Source of the DNA: Lineus longissimus
Taxonomy: Eukaryota > Nemertea > Pilidiophora > Heteronemertea > Lineidae
Assembly (NCBI RefSeq): GCF_910592395.1
Contig: NC_088324.1
Span: forward strand, 6,166,953 to 6,230,952
DNA length: 64,000 bases
Direction: 5' to 3'
The notes under the pieces are model-generated. The model searched no databases. It was given only the letters and a program-made list of their open reading frames with translations, and was not told the origin of the DNA. Below are positions 11,165 to 23,860 of the stretch, in pieces; positions within the stretch are counted from its first letter, which is position 1, and every line of letters starts with the position of its first letter. The translations under genes were made by a program, and so were the position numbers.

Positions 11165-12192
11165 CTTGCTGGGTAACCTTGGAATCGAATAGGGAGCCTT
11201 ACCACATGACATGAACTGACAGCATTAGCTCTAGATTAGTCAGGGTGCTAAAGGCTAATAAATGATTTCCTAGAACATGGAAATGTCGGATGAAGTTTTT
11301 TTCTTCGCTGTTTTCTATAGTCTGGGGAGTGTTCATCAAGATCCAAGAGGGTGCCCGATGATAGCATTTCTCAAAATATGCAAATTAAGCCCGCCATAAC
11401 TGAAATTCCATTCATTTGTTATAACTCGATAAACATGCATCATAACAAAACAAAATTACACGAAGGTTATTTTTAATTGTAAATAAGTGTAAAAATAGAG
11501 TATAGTTCCAAGGTTATCATGATCTGGCTAGCAGATAAACCCATAGCTGGTGATTGTATGCATTCAATAAGACTGGGATATGCAAATTGGATGCGGCCAT
11601 TAATACAGAAATTTCATTTTTATGCAATATCTCCTGAAGTGTAAATGATAAAATCACAAACTAATTGTCAATACAGAGGTTATCATGGTTTATCATTCAA
11701 ACCAGGCCATTGCTGATGCGATTGTACGCGCTGCATAACATTGAAATAAGCAAATTAGATGCTGCCATCACGAAAGTCCATTTTCCGGTAATATCTCGTT
11801 AGCTATCTAGTATGATATCATCAAAGAAGTATCATGATCTAGGCTATCATGTTCTATCATTCAGCTAATATCATAGCTATTGTGTTTTTAGTGATATGCT
11901 AGGAGTTATGATAGTTTTTTTAATGATGAATCTAGAAAGGTATTCAGTCCCAAGCATCCTATCGGGTAACATGCACAGTGCATTCTGAGACATGATAGGC
12001 CACTCATGATCACTTGCACCAGTTTGAATTGTGAGCGCTTTTGCTTTTGCATCCACATCGGATCATATATAGTATGTATTCTAGGGGTTTGACACCATCT
12101 GGAATGATGGCTGCATTGTGTCAGTGACCTTTTTCTATGTACTTCCATCTGAAGTTCTCAGGGTTTATTACTAGCAAAAGATGGCGTTAATC
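11165..12192. repeat. Class A spacer, diverged tandem repeats with octamer motifs
   Basis: Three diverged blocks, about 170-200 bases apart, share a GCAAATT core followed by GGTTATCATG or GGCTATCATG. Two blocks contain the exact octamer ATGCAAAT (11378-11385 and 11580-11587). The third reads AAGCAAAT. No coding frame of note is present. Confidence 0.55.
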
Positions 12193-12455
12193 TAAAGGAC
12201 CATTGGCATTATTAAGGGCAATTATACTAAACTGTCGGCTACCCAGTCACCTCCTATTTTACAGTTTCCAGCAACAAATTGCACAAGAAAGGAAAAATTC
12301 AAACTCTGACTGAGTTATCGCGCTTTTCCTATGTTGACTCGGATTTGCCGCGAGTTAGCTTTCCACGCATGGACTCTTTCCATGTGGAGCGATGCACTAG
12401 TAAAGCGTTTCCTGGAGCTAGGATCTACCCATTGACGTCATATTGCTGATATCGA
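12193..12455 (+). repeat. Orientation-switched block, class A copy 1
   Basis: The sequence from GGACCATTGGCATT to GACGTCA is homologous to a block that class B carries on the opposite strand (for example 31085-31344). The open frame here shares KKGKI, VDSDL and RCTSK with the class B minus-strand frame. A perfect TGACGTCA lies near the right edge. I do not recognise a product. Confidence 0.55.
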
Positions 12456-13212
12456 TTTTTCCGAACTCACGCTGATGGCGCTTGATTACCTAGCTACTGC
12501 GACCATAAATGGAAATGTCGTTGCGTCTTAATAGCGGGGTGATGTGAACTTGGATCTCGGCGTGCACTCACGTGGCGGGATAGTCTTTCGCGACAGGACT
12601 TGCGCGTACTGAAAATAACGAATAACGCGTTCTTCTACTATCTTAGAGCTGAAACAAAATTGGAATAGCATCAAACACGTTCAGAAAAATAGTTTACTGA
12701 TGAACCAGAAAAACAAACATACTGTACTAAAAAGCCGACTTTTATTTTAAGAGTCTGGATTGCTTGATAGTGAGCGACTTCACAGTTTTTTGCAAATGCT
12801 TTACTTGTAGATGGACTAAAGAGCACGGTGTGGCAATATGCTCATTGCCATGTTCTCTTCTCCATAACTACTTAGAGTCTGATTACTGACATGGTCTTTG
12901 AATCCTTCACCGTGTCAGGCAGACATAAAAGTAGTATGCTGTAGCTTGGTCCTTGATGTAATTAAAGTTAAGGTTCTACACGGCCATTGGTGATTTGACA
13001 ACGAAATATTTTCCTACTCCAATACAACACTCCACTGTGACCACAACCGGAAAGGTATGTCTAGGAAGCAGCTGCCCTGTGATGTTGAGGTGCTTTCCTG
13101 CTGTTAGTTGTTTATCTACACTGCCCTTCCTTTACTTTGGGATTCCATCTTCAACGGTGCCGTAGTCAGATCACTTTCCTCAACGTGATCTTCGCCTGGA
13201 AGGCCTATGGGC
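12456..13212. other. Class A spacer, unremarkable
   Basis: Apart from its near-identity to 23070-23860 in the second class A unit I see no open frame, repeat or motif that I can support. Confidence 0.5.
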
Positions 13213-14395
13213 TTATCTAAAAGCTAGACCATGATAAGGTGGGAATTGGCTCTTATTCGATGACAATGGTCCACATATTTTCTGAAATATTGCCAAAAAC
13301 CGAATTTTGTTTACGAAGTGGCTATGTACACAGCCGACTGCTGTGTACGCAGGAACAAGTTGATTGCATGCACAGCAGAGGCGAATTAACATAACCGCGT
13401 CATCAATGACGTCAGCTGGAGAAAAAAGGCGGTGGCGGTGGCGGTGGAAGAATTCCCCGCTTCCCTTCAAGTTGGGGCCAAATTCTCATCCTTTCCCGCC
13501 TTCCAAACAGCTCTCTCTGTCGGTATCAGGAGCAACGCAACGTTGCCTTTGTAATATGGCACTCTAGAACCATCGACAAACAATAAAGAGTCTTTAAAAA
13601 TGATGGGAAAATTTTACAGCACTTTATTACGCGTATGTCAAGTACAACTGCAAGCATGGTGAAAAACATGCAAGCAGAAGCCCGGGTTTTTAGATGGCAT
13701 GTGTGCCATATGACCAAAACAGTTTTCTCCAGCCAGCGAAGTCTGCTGTGTACTCTAGACAATGTGCGTGCCTGAACATTGTATACACAGCATGTTGTGT
13801 ATTAAAGAGAAAATGTTGTTCGGATTCACAGCAGGTAGCATAAAATCGGAGGCGGAGCGTTATAATGTGCCTAATGAATATTAATATAAAACGCTGTGAA
13901 CATAAACATACTGTCTGTTGCATACACAGCATGCTGTGTACATATCCTCTTCCTTTTGATTATGGCCGCTCTCATTTGCATAATTTGCATGAATTGCAAA
14001 AGTTCAACACATTTAAATGAACAACAACGGGCTTAGAATGTTCAAGGGATATCAGCGGGTAACCTCTGGAATCTTGATGAGCATCGCAGACTATTTGAAA
14101 ACAGCAAAAAGTAAAAGCTTCCATCATTTCCGCGTCCGACCCCTTGCTCCCGGACTGTCAGTTCAGTTGGATCGATGTTAACATCAGACGACTGTAGTCG
14201 GAGTGAGAGTCGAAAATGATTCTCAGCTTCTGTAATAACTGAGCATCAATAGAGAGTGAAACTAACGGTATCAAATTTTGAAAAAGCCATCATCGGTGGA
14301 CATGGTTTGACCAAATTCATAGGTCAGGAAAAATCTGATATTTTCTGTAATACTGGGTCAAGGAAGTTTTGTTAATGCTTCCAACTCTTCCGTAG
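13213..14395. repeat. Cluster of TACACAGCA palindromes in class A unit 1
   Basis: Hairpin-forming sequences lie at 13326-13348 (9-base arms, 5-base loop), 13784-13801 and 13923-13940 (TACACAGCATGCTGTGTA, a perfect palindrome). Related half-sites lie near 13370 and 13744. A GGCGGTGGCGGTGGCGGTGG tract lies near 13428-13447. The end of the region resembles the leader of the PAN exon in class B. Confidence 0.6.
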
Positions 14396-14584
14396 CATTC
14401 TTGTTCAGAAAACAGTAACAGTGCACGCAGCTTTACTTGAACTAGAAGTTGTAGGCCATATTCGATCTAAGCGTGATTGTACCAGAGAATGCTTGAGACA
14501 ATTCATGGCCAGTAAGACAGAACAGTGTCTCGGGTTCCTTTACGACGTCAAAGGGACCAGTTGTGGGTTTTACAAAGTATTTGC
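14396..14584 (+). pseudogene. PAN-like exon N1 with frameshift
   Basis: This is homologous to N2, but one base is missing in the codons after LFRKQ (AAACAGTAAC against AAACAAGTAAC), which puts a TAA eight codons into the exon. Exon length is 189 rather than 190. The cysteine codons are present downstream in the shifted frame. The donor GC|GTGAAT is in the phase-2 position. Unless the frame is corrected by alternative splicing, this cassette cannot contribute a PAN domain. Confidence 0.75.
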
Positions 14585-15073
14585 GTGAATCCCCTCTACA
14601 GGTAACTATGGAGCGACGTCAAGCCGATATCAACTACAGGAATTTTGAAAATTAAATCACAGCGAGTGGAGCTGCAAACTGATAATATGCTCCTAGGATG
14701 TCTGTACGGAAAGCTCAGGTGGAAAGGGGAAAAGGAAATGGGAAAAGCGTAATGCTGAAAGTATAAATCGTTTGAGATCTGGGGATTTTTTTGGTTGATG
14801 CGTTTGATAACAAGTAAGACCTGTAAAATGGCAAACTAATGAAGAAAAACCGCCGACTCAAATAACGCACGAGACGATAATAATGACCCAATTGGTCACA
14901 AACAGCTCAATATTGATGGCTCATCGGAAGACTTTAAAAATCTATATCGCAAATTATCACATGGATATTTGTATAAATTTTGACTTTCGCTCTTATAAAT
15001 TAATGATATGTACCACACACACACAAACAACGAGAGCATTGCTGTAAATACAATTGAAAGTTATTCCAAAATA
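14585..15073. other. Spacer after N1
   Basis: The spacer begins directly with the GTGAATCCCCTCTACAG block, so class A lacks the roughly 340-base duplicated segment that class B has between exon and block. It includes a (CA)n run near 15016-15025. No coding potential is seen. Confidence 0.5.
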
Positions 15074-15695
15074 GGGCCGTTTAGACGACATGAAAAAAAC
15101 CACATGCGATCCAATTGAATCCGAATGCGGTTTAAATTTTTCTCGTCTAAATGCAAAATGATCCGGATCAATGTGGTCCCATCCGGATTAAAAGAAAACC
15201 ACCGGTCGAGGTAGTTTTAATCTGGATGCATCCGGATCAATAGCGTCGTCTAAACCCAAATGGATACCCAATCCGGATTCATTCTACCTGGGCGCATGCG
15301 CACTAACGTGTGTGTTGGTACTTGAAACGTTTTGCGTTGCACGAGAATTGTGTTTTTGGCGCGGAGAGTGAGATTTTTAGTTAAAGTGTTTTTTCCCGGA
15401 CTAATTTGCGATTTTTTCAATCAAGCTATGGCTAAGGCGGATCGGTTTACAGAAAGCGATGTGTTCGATCCCGCGAAATATCCCGCGAAGAAATGCGGTT
15501 CAAGTACCAAACCACAATTTTTTTACACCTCCACAACAAACAGGTATTGGAGAGTTCCAAAGCTATAGATATGCGTCCAGATGAGCCCGGATTGCGCTTA
15601 TCGTCTAAATGCGCGCAATTTTTGAGACCTGAATGTGGTTCAATCGGATCGCATGCGGATCCGATCCGAATGTGGTTTTTTCGCCTGTCGTCTAA
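15074..15695. mobile_element. Inverted-terminal element T1 (non-autonomous DNA transposon-like)
   Basis: About 620 bases are absent from class B at the same place (CCAAATTGTGATCATTG in class B). The ends share TTAGACGACA...AAAAAACCACAT in inverted orientation. The left end starts GGGCCG and the right end lacks that outermost part. Many ATCCGGAT-type palindromes are inside. A frame with MAKADRFTESDVFDPAKYP may be a fragment of an ancestral protein. The superfamily is not recognised. Confidence 0.6.
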
Positions 15696-16016
15696 TCATT
15701 GAAATTACATGTGATAAAGATTGATACCTGTTTTATTGGCCACCCGATATATCCTTTCAAACTCAATCTAATTTCCACTCAAGCAAACATTGATTTATTA
15801 ATAACAAAGACACAAGAACAAAAGAAACATTTTGTTTCTCATAGCGAGAACTCGATTAATACAATATATAGATATTGAACGTATTAACTTCATATAGTTC
15901 ATATAATGTAATATTACAACGGCGAATTCAAAGCAAAACTGGACATCCCATCGCTATTTTCCAAATGGTTCAAGGCACGATGTCGTATTCGACTTGGTAC
16001 AAGAGTAAGACCGATT
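15696..16016. promoter_or_regulatory. Candidate promoter region of S3
   Basis: ATACAATATATAG near 15860 and the ATATAGTTCATATAATG stretch after it correspond to the TATA-like region of the other S exons. Assignment rests on position and AT-rich motif only. Confidence 0.35.
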
Positions 16017-16188
16017 ATGAGAGTTGATCGGAATCATGGCATAGATTCCAAAAACGTGCTGTTAATTGACTTCAAGTTTTGTTGGTGTTCGATGGTGGCA
16101 TCAGTAATGATTTCGTGGTCATACTTTATGTGCATATGTGCGCTTACAACACTTATAGGAGATGTGACTGCTGGCTCTCCCCCGAAAG
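16017..16188 (+). CDS. Signal-peptide exon S3 (class A, leading copy)
   Basis: It ends at AAAG|GTAAGA (phase 1) and has one codon fewer than class B copies in the hydrophobic region (ALTTLIGDVTA). A second Met in the hydrophobic start is at 16092. This is the intact counterpart of the truncated S1. It is followed by an intron holding PB2 and then by another signal exon, S4. Confidence 0.6.
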
Positions 16189-16448
16189 GTAAGACAGAGA
16201 CCACGCGAAAGCTGAGGGTTGGTGAGGTGTCCTCATATTGTTCTCTTGTTAATCGGACACAAAGGATTATGGAGCCATGTGTACCATTACGATGTAAGGG
16301 CATGTTTTCCCTTTAAGTTAGTCTGTGGCTAACTTACGGACATAACGCCAACTCAAAGTTCACGCTATCTTCGTTACGTGACATCGGCTAAGAACACCGA
16401 TGATGGGGCATACGAACATGTGTTAATGCGGAGAAATGAAATGCTTCA

Positions 16449-19400
16449 TTAAAACACGTTGAGTGCCAGCTACAAATTTAGTAGTATTTGCAAGTTCCTT
16501 CCGGTGGCCGCCTACGAGTTCATTCGTAGTATCATGCCTCTACTCTACAATCATTAATTTCCCCCAAAAACACATTTTAAAGGTATTCATGCCCAGTTGC
16601 CAAGTACTAAGTGTATGGACAATCATAATTACAAATCGCATCTCATGAATTCAGATTACTTCAATTAAAAAATCAAGTTACATGCTGTTAACAGGAAGTC
16701 AAGTTGCAAGTTGTCGCCAAGAAGCATTTCCTGAAAAGTTCTATATCTTCCTGAAACGTTCTATCCTTATGAAATTTGAAGGAGAACCATTTTCATAACA
16801 TCGATTTCAACAAAATAATTCAATAAATGCACATTCTCGTGCAGTTTTACATGGTGTTACAAAAACATGTCAGGTACTCCGGTTCATCCACATTTTAAAA
16901 ATACAGTACAATTGGAACATGAAACATCTAAAACACTTCCAAATCTACTACTTTGGTGTCTACTATCTCTTCTATTCTACCCAATTATACCAGTCCAACT
17001 GTGTGATAGTGCCTGAAACAAACATCACTGCAGAGAGCCAGCTTGTCTGCACATGTTGGACAGACATATCTGGTTTCTTTTCTCACACCCCGTCTTGTGT
17101 AAACGCGGAAAAGTTTAGTTGGTCGTTGTTTCTTCTATGATGGTGGAATGAAAGTAAAGTAATGGAAGTTGTTCGCATCTGCCACTGGTTCAGGTTGCCT
17201 CTGTATGCGTTCCACAACTTCAAGCCAAAGTAAGTGCTTTATGACGGTTTCGCGAAACTTGAGTTGTCGCATTGTGCTTCCATTTTCAGCCTTGTACAAC
17301 ATATGGGCATTCGAAATCCAAATCTCAACCAAATGAAGAGCCATCTTCTTATACCATCTGATAGTTTTGCGTAGTGCTGAGTAAATACGACAGCATTTGA
17401 TCAGATCAATCGATGCCGGACATACCAAGATTGTGATCGCGCACAATATTGGGTTTTTGCGATGCCTTGTTATTCCGGTTGCGGACCTCCACCATCTCAA
17501 CGCGGTGCATATTGCTTATGTTCAACACTTCCCGTTTATCCTTCCACTTGCAAACAACGACTGACTCAGACCGTGCCCATGTCTTTTCACCTTTCCACAG
17601 CGTTTTGTTGGTCACATCCTAAGGCTTCTCCTTCCGATCACTACGGAGGGTTCCACTGCTGTAAGTCGAACGAGTGGCTAGTTTCTTAGCGAGGGACACT
17701 GAATTTTAGAAATTGCCAGTGAAGACAGTGTGGACTTTGTCTAAGAAGTCATCACCAAGAAGATACAGGACTATTGCTACAGTTTGACCAAGGTCGTGGG
17801 GATCTGGGTGCCCTTCTCCAATGTAAAGACTAAGCCTGAGTGCAATCCCGTCGGACTCGCAGAGCTCGTACAGCTTCATCCCGTATTTGTGCTTTTTGTT
17901 CTTGATGTATACTGTCTGGATAGTAACCTTTCTTGCAAAAGAACCATAGATTCAGCGATACTTAGATCCCTCCCAGGATAGTAGATTTCATCCATCACCG
18001 TGTTCATATGGTTAGAAAAGGGGAGGATCTTGTACTGGCGATCATTGTGTTTTGGCCGACTACGTTATCAGCAAAGTGCCAGAATCATAGAAGCCACTGA
18101 AAACGATTCCGACTCATGTCTTTGCTGAACATAGGGCAATGGTAGAGGGGGTCCTAACTCCAGTAGATCGCTATAGTGGGTTGCGTGTCTTTACACAACG
18201 CAAGACGAGAATTCCTACGTAGCGGACCCTTTGCAGCAATTTGAGCAGCTGCGTATCTATCAGTCTCAGTTACCATGAGATCAATAACTTCCTGGGTAGA
18301 GAACAGGTCAAAGAAATCAGTTGGCTCATGAAATACCATCAGAAGTTTCAAACCAGGTATTTCTTTGAAAGGATATACAGGTGGATCTTGATGGGTGTTT
18401 GTCCACTGATGAACGGTTGGTGCAGCAGCTTGGGCCTATAATGAAATAATGAAATTTTACCTTTTCTGGGTAAAACAACTATATCTCTGAATTTCACTGA
18501 TATACAAGAGCCGTTTTATCTGTCATCGACATACCTGGGATGCCACGATTCGGGGTTGGTGTGCTGCAGGCTGTCGCTGAACTGGAGCTGCTCTGTGAGC
18601 CTTATGAAATAAAAAAATTCTAGCCCGGATAAAACAATTTTCTCTCTAAATACACTGACATACCAGATTCATGTTCTCTGCATTGGCATACCTGGGATGC
18701 CATTTCTTTGGTTGCTTGAGGCTGCTGCTGGATTGAAACAGCTGCTTGATAAGCTTGAGACTGTATTGAAATGATGAAATTCCAGCCTGGGTAAAACGAC
18801 TTGATATCTGAACTATCTGATAAGTTTCGTTTTATCTGCTATTGACATACCTGTCGTTGGGGTAGGCCTACTGCAAACTGCTGATGGTTTGAACATCTTT
18901 CTACCACGGTCTCTGCCACCACGATTGCGTACACCATGCCCTTGCACAAGAATTAGCGGAGGGGTAACGGTTCTGGCCTGATTGCCCCGACCCCCTCTTT
19001 TGTGCGTGGACCCCTAGGCATCAGATGCCTCTTCTGATCAGATGCCTCGTCTAGTGTAGCGGGGGTCGTCTGTTGCAGCTGGGTTTTCGTAGCTTGCCAC
19101 ATTACTGGTGTTCATATCAGAAGGATCGTTATCAGGAGGATCTGTATGGATCAGGGATTCGTCTGCACCGGTAACAGATACAGAATCTACCTCCATATCA
19201 GATTCTTCGTGCATAAACTGATCAGCAACTTGACTTACTGTCAGTGCCAGATGACCACGCCCAAGGAAAATTACAGAAGTACCACGAGGTGGAACATGGG
19301 AGCAGAGGACGTAGTAGCACACAGAAAAGACGGCAATTTCGAATGTACCATTGTTTATTTGAAGATAGGACTGTAGATATTTTTCCCCATGTGCCAAGAT

Positions 19401-19766
19401 ACGACTCGTTGTCTGGCAATGGCGGGCAACTTCCTTCCAGGAAGCCAGGCTACGAGTCGTATAATGGCCTCCTGGATGGAAGTTCTTTCCAGGAAGCCAG
19501 GCTATGAGTCGTATTACGGCCTCCTGGATGGAAGTTCCCCGCCATTGCCAACCCACGAGTCGTACCTTGGCACATGGGGGAAAATGTTCTTCAGTGGTGG
19601 CAACTACGAGAATTATATCTTGCTTTATTTGTCATTCAATTAGGTTTGGGAACCTCGTTCCCATCCATTTGGAGTCTCTACGGACTAATGCATGGACTGT
19701 ACTTAAAGTCACACATTGGCACCTGGGACCGGAAATCAAATATTAGCTTGGCACTCAACGTGTTAA
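16449..19766 (-). mobile_element. piggyBac-like element PB2 with TTAA target duplication
   Basis: TTAA at 16449-16452 and 19763-19766 flank the same CACGTTGAGTGCC termini and the same extra AA as PB1. The empty site is at about 20600-20625. It is about 3.3 kb, slightly shorter than PB1 through internal deletions. Shared flanks and shared defects show it arose with the 10.6 kb duplication. Confidence 0.85.
16985..19214 (-). pseudogene. piggyBac transposase (PB2), inactivated
   Basis: It has the same layout as PB1. The middle repeated exon (18535-18600) is 66 bases and in frame here, so the 65-base PB1 version lost one base. GNFYNS reads GNF-stop-NS in this copy, and a deletion removes the region after the conserved LRRNSRLA block (around 18185). 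The C-terminal cysteine cluster reads CFRHYHT and ends at TAA 16985-16987. Confidence 0.8.
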
Positions 19767-20302
19767 TTGGTGTGACCACAGGGGGGACAGGGAAAAGGGA
19801 AAGACTTACCAGTTAACCTTAAAATGTTATCAAAATTAAGGTTATAATAGTTTGCGCATTCGCTGCAAGAAACTATCGTTGATGGGTTGTAGTACTAGTT
19901 CCACAAAAGTTTGTTAAAAAAACATGATTGTCAGCTCTTCTGGACTACAAGCTTGATGGATCTGATCCTGATATACGATTGTATATCACAGCAAGATAAA
20001 GAGTTACAGCAGGCTTCAGGCCACACCGGGTCACTTTAGCCCAATGGTAATAGTAGGCATAGCGAAGTTCCATTGAAGGTGATTAAAACATGACGAATCA
20101 CAATGCATGGTCTATCACGTGACTCATCACACCACGACCTAGTGTGCACCGATGTCAAAGCCTTCGCGTCAAGAGGAGGAGGCTGTTCGGTTTGACAGGA
20201 AAATTAGCACGTCGTCGTATTGTTTGGAAGCCATATACATTCAACAAACTATCATTTCTTGTTTTCCGTCCCGTGTCATCAATGGCAAACTTAGTTTTCA
20301 CC
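19767..20302. other. Intron-end block ahead of S4
   Basis: This is the counterpart of 9157-9690 with the same chimeric junction at TTTTCACCAT. A short deletion removes part of the CATGCACC segment. No separate gene is seen. Confidence 0.55.
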
Positions 20303-20399
20303 ATGGTGGCATTAGTGATAATTTCGTTGTCATACTTTATGTGGCTATGTGCGCTTTTAAGACTCATAGGAGGTGTGACTGCTGGCTCTCCCCCGAAAG
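20303..20399 (+). CDS. Signal-peptide exon S4 (class A)
   Basis: ACCATGG start context, MVALVIISLSYFM hydrophobic core, GGVTA|GSPPK cleavage region and donor AAAG|GTAAGA in phase 1. It differs from S2 at several residues of the core (S to L, M to I, C to W), while hydrophobicity is kept. Confidence 0.6.
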
Positions 20400-21185
20400 G
20401 TAAGACAGAGATTACGCAAAAGCTGAGGGTTTGTGAGGTGTCCTCATATTGTTCTCTTGATGATAGTTAAATTGGCTAACTTACGGACATAACGTCAAGT
20501 CGAAGTACACGCTATATTCGTGACCTGACATGTTTGAACAACTTGCCTCGGCCTAGAACACCGATGATGGGCGAGACGAACATGTGTTAATGCTGAGAGA
20601 TGAAATGCTTTATTAATTGGTGTAACCACAGGGGGGACAGGGAAAAGGGAAACGAGTAATCAGTTTACCTTAAAACGTTCTTGAAATTAAAGTCATTATA
20701 TGTATAGTTTATGCATTTGCTGCAAGAAACTATCGTTTATGGGTTGTAGTACTAGTATCACAGTCGCTTATTAGAAATACTAATGTTATAATAACACGAT
20801 TGTTAGCTCTTCTGGATTACAAGCTTGATGGATCTGATCCTGATATACGGTTTGTATAACCACAGCACAATATACAGTTACTAGCTTCAGGCCGCTTCGG
20901 GCCACTTACGCCAAATGGTAATAGTAGGCAGAGAGAAGTTCCATTGAAGGTGATAAAAAGAAGACGAATCACAATGAATGGACTATCACGTGACTCACCA
21001 CACGGTGCATGTACCAACACGACGTAGTGTGCACCGATGTCAAGAGGAGGCAGTTCGGTTGACAGGAAAATTAGCACGTCGTCGTATTGATTGGAAGCCA
21101 TTGATATTTATCAAACTATCGTTTCTTGTTTTCCATCCGGTATCAATTGCAAACTTAATTTTCACCATAATCATTTTCTTCGTAG
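20400..21185. other. Intron S4-L2
   Basis: It matches 9788-10572, including the single TTAA site near 20613 and the absence of pogo. Nothing coding is supported. Confidence 0.55.
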
Positions 21186-21757
21186 CCTGATTGGAAATGC
21201 GAGATATGTTGAATCTCTAGTTTTTGGAAAGGTGCTTCAGTTTAATGATAAGAACGCATCTGCAATTTTACCCCATATAAATTTATTTGAATTGAAAGAT
21301 ATGACTATTTTGTTTTATATAAGATCTGATCTGATCAAGTCTCGAAAAAATCATTTGATGGGTTTCTATAATGAAAGAAGAAAGATTGACATAGGATATA
21401 ACGACTGTAAAAAAGTGTTGATTATTGTTTGGCAAATTAATCAAAATAAAGGTGATCATCAGAACATTGCAGACGCTTCTTATTTTTCTCTCGGCTATTA
21501 TTCCATTCTCAGTCGTATAAGTTGGCAGCATTTTGCTGTTACGATTACCAAGTATAAGGATAATAGTCAGCCTCACGTGAAACTTTATAGAAACGGCAAC
21601 CTCTTAATAAGATCAGGTGATAGGCGAAATCTAGCACCGCACTTGGGTGGAACGTTTTCAATTTTGGGTAACTCCATTTCAGTGAGTCAATTGTCGAATT
21701 TGAGATTTTACCCTTCTGTCATGACAAAACATGATATTTTGAGATACCAAAAAAGAG
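21186..21757 (+). CDS. LamG-like lectin domain exon L2 (class A)
   Basis: It has 190 codons between the acceptor TTCTTCGTAG and the donor GAG|GTAGGT, with a fall-back stop at 21775-21777. Compared with L1 I count about 11 amino-acid replacements and only about 2 silent changes. The replacements include Gly/Asp, Glu/Lys, Ile/Ser, Lys/Asp and Arg/Ile, many altering charge. The core strands WQHFAVTIT and HVKLYRNGNLL are unchanged. Confidence 0.75.
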
Positions 21758-21777
21758 GTAGGTTTGTCAACTACTAG

Positions 21778-22807
21778 CTTGCTGGGTAACCTTGGAATCG
21801 ATTAGGGAGCCTTACCACATGACATGAACTGACAGCATTAGCTCTAGATTAGTCAGGGTGCTAAAGGCTAATAAATTATTTCTTAGAACATGGAAATGTC
21901 GGATGAAGTTTTTTTCTTCGCTGTTTTCTATAGCCTGGGGAGTGTTCATCAAGATCCAAGGGGGTGCCCGATGATAGCATTTTTCAAAATATGCAAATTA
22001 AGCCCGCCATAACTGAAATTCCATTCATTTGTTATAACTCGATAAACATGCATCATAACAAAACAAAATTACACCAAGGTTATTTTTAATTGTAAATAAG
22101 TGTAAAAATAGAGTATAGTTCCAAGGTTATCATGATCTGGCTAGCAGATAAACCCATAGCTGGTGATTGTATGCATTCAATAAGACTGGGATATGCAAAT
22201 TGGATGCGGCCATTAATACAGAAATTTCATTTTTATGCAATATCTCCTGAAGTGTAAATGATAAAATCACAAACTAATTGTCAATACAGAGGTTATCATG
22301 GTTTATCATTCAAACCAGGCCATTGCTGATGCGATTGTACGCGCTGCATAACATTGAAATATGCAAATTAGATGCTGCCATCACAAAAGTCCATTTTCCG
22401 GTAATATCTCGTTAGCTATCTAGTATGATATCATCAAAGAAGTATCATGATCTAGGCTATCATGTTCTATCATTCAGCTAATATCATAGCTATTGTGTTT
22501 TTAGTGATATGCTAGGAGTTATGATAGTTTTTTTAATGATGAATCTAGAAGGGTATTCAGTCCCAAGCATCCTATCGGGTAACATGCACAGTGCATTCTG
22601 AGACATGATAGGCCACTCATGATCACTTGCACCAGTTTGAATTGTCAGCGCTTTTGCTTTTGCATCCACATCGGATCATATATAGTATGTATTCTAGGGG
22701 TTTGACACCATCTGGAATGATGGCTGCATTGTGTCAGTGACCTTTTTCTATGTACTTCCATCTGAAGTTCTCAGGGTTTATTACTAGCAAAAGATGGCGT
22801 TAATCTA
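21778..22807. repeat. Class A spacer 2, tandem repeats with three octamers
   Basis: ATGCAAAT occurs exactly at 21991-21998, 22193-22200 and 22361-22368. The third site is intact here, unlike unit 1. The rest is as described for 11165-12192. Confidence 0.55.
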
Positions 22808-23070
22808 AAGGACCATTGGCATTATTAAGGGCAATTATACCAAACTGTCGGCTACCCAGTCACCTCCTATTTTACAGTTTCCAGCAACAAATTGCACACA
22901 AAAAAGGAAAAATTCAAACTCTGACTGAGTTATCGCGCTTTTCCTATGTTGACTCGGATTTGCCGCGAGTTAGCTTTCCACGCATGGACTCTTTCCATGT
23001 GGAACGATGCACTAGTAAAGTGTTTCCTGGAGCTAGGATCTACCCATTGACGTCATATTGCTGATATCGA
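22808..23070 (+). repeat. Orientation-switched block, class A copy 2
   Basis: This lies in an open frame 22816-23064 with KKGKI, YVDSDLPRVS and ERCTSK. A CACACAAAAAAGG stretch differs from unit 1 by a short indel. See 12193-12455 for the comparison with class B. Confidence 0.55.
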
Positions 23071-23860
23071 TTTTTCCGCACTCACGCTGATGGCGCTTGA
23101 TTACCTAGCTACTGCGACCATCAATGGAAATGACGTTGCGTCTTAATAGCGGGGTGAGGTGAACTTGGATCTCGGCGTGCACTCACGTGGCGGGATAGTC
23201 TTTCGCGACAGGACTTGCGCGTACTGAAAATAACGAATAACGCGTTCTTCTACTATCTTAGAGCTGAAACAAAATTGGAAAAGCATCAAACACGTTCAGA
23301 AAAATAGTTTACTGATGAACCAGAAAAACAAACATACTGCACTAAAAAGCCGACTTTTATTTTAAGAGTCTGGATTGCTTGATAGTGAACGACTTCACAG
23401 TTTTTTGCAAATGCTTTACTTGTAGATGGACTAAAGAGCACGGTGTGGCAATATGCTCATTGCCATGTTCTCTTCCCCATGACTACTTAGAGCCTGATTA
23501 CTGACATGGTCTTTGAATCCTTCACCGTGTCAGGCAGACATAAATGTAGTATGCTGTAGCTTGGTCCTTGATGTAATTAAAGTTAAGGTTCTACACGGCC
23601 ATTGGTGATTTGACAACGAAATATTTTCGTACTCCAATACAACACTCCACTGTGACCACAACCGGAAAGGTATGCCTAGGAAGCAGCTGCCCTGTGATGT
23701 TTAGATGCTTTCCTACTGTTTGCTGTTTATCTACACTGCCCATCCTTTACTTTGGGATTCCATCTTCAACGGTGCCGTAGTCAGATCGCTTTCCTCAACG
23801 TAATCTTCGCCTGGAAGGCCTTTGGGCTTATCTAAAAGCTAGACCATGATAAGGTGGGAA
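23071..23860. other. Class A spacer 2, unremarkable
   Basis: I see no supported feature other than homology to 12456-13212. Confidence 0.5.
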
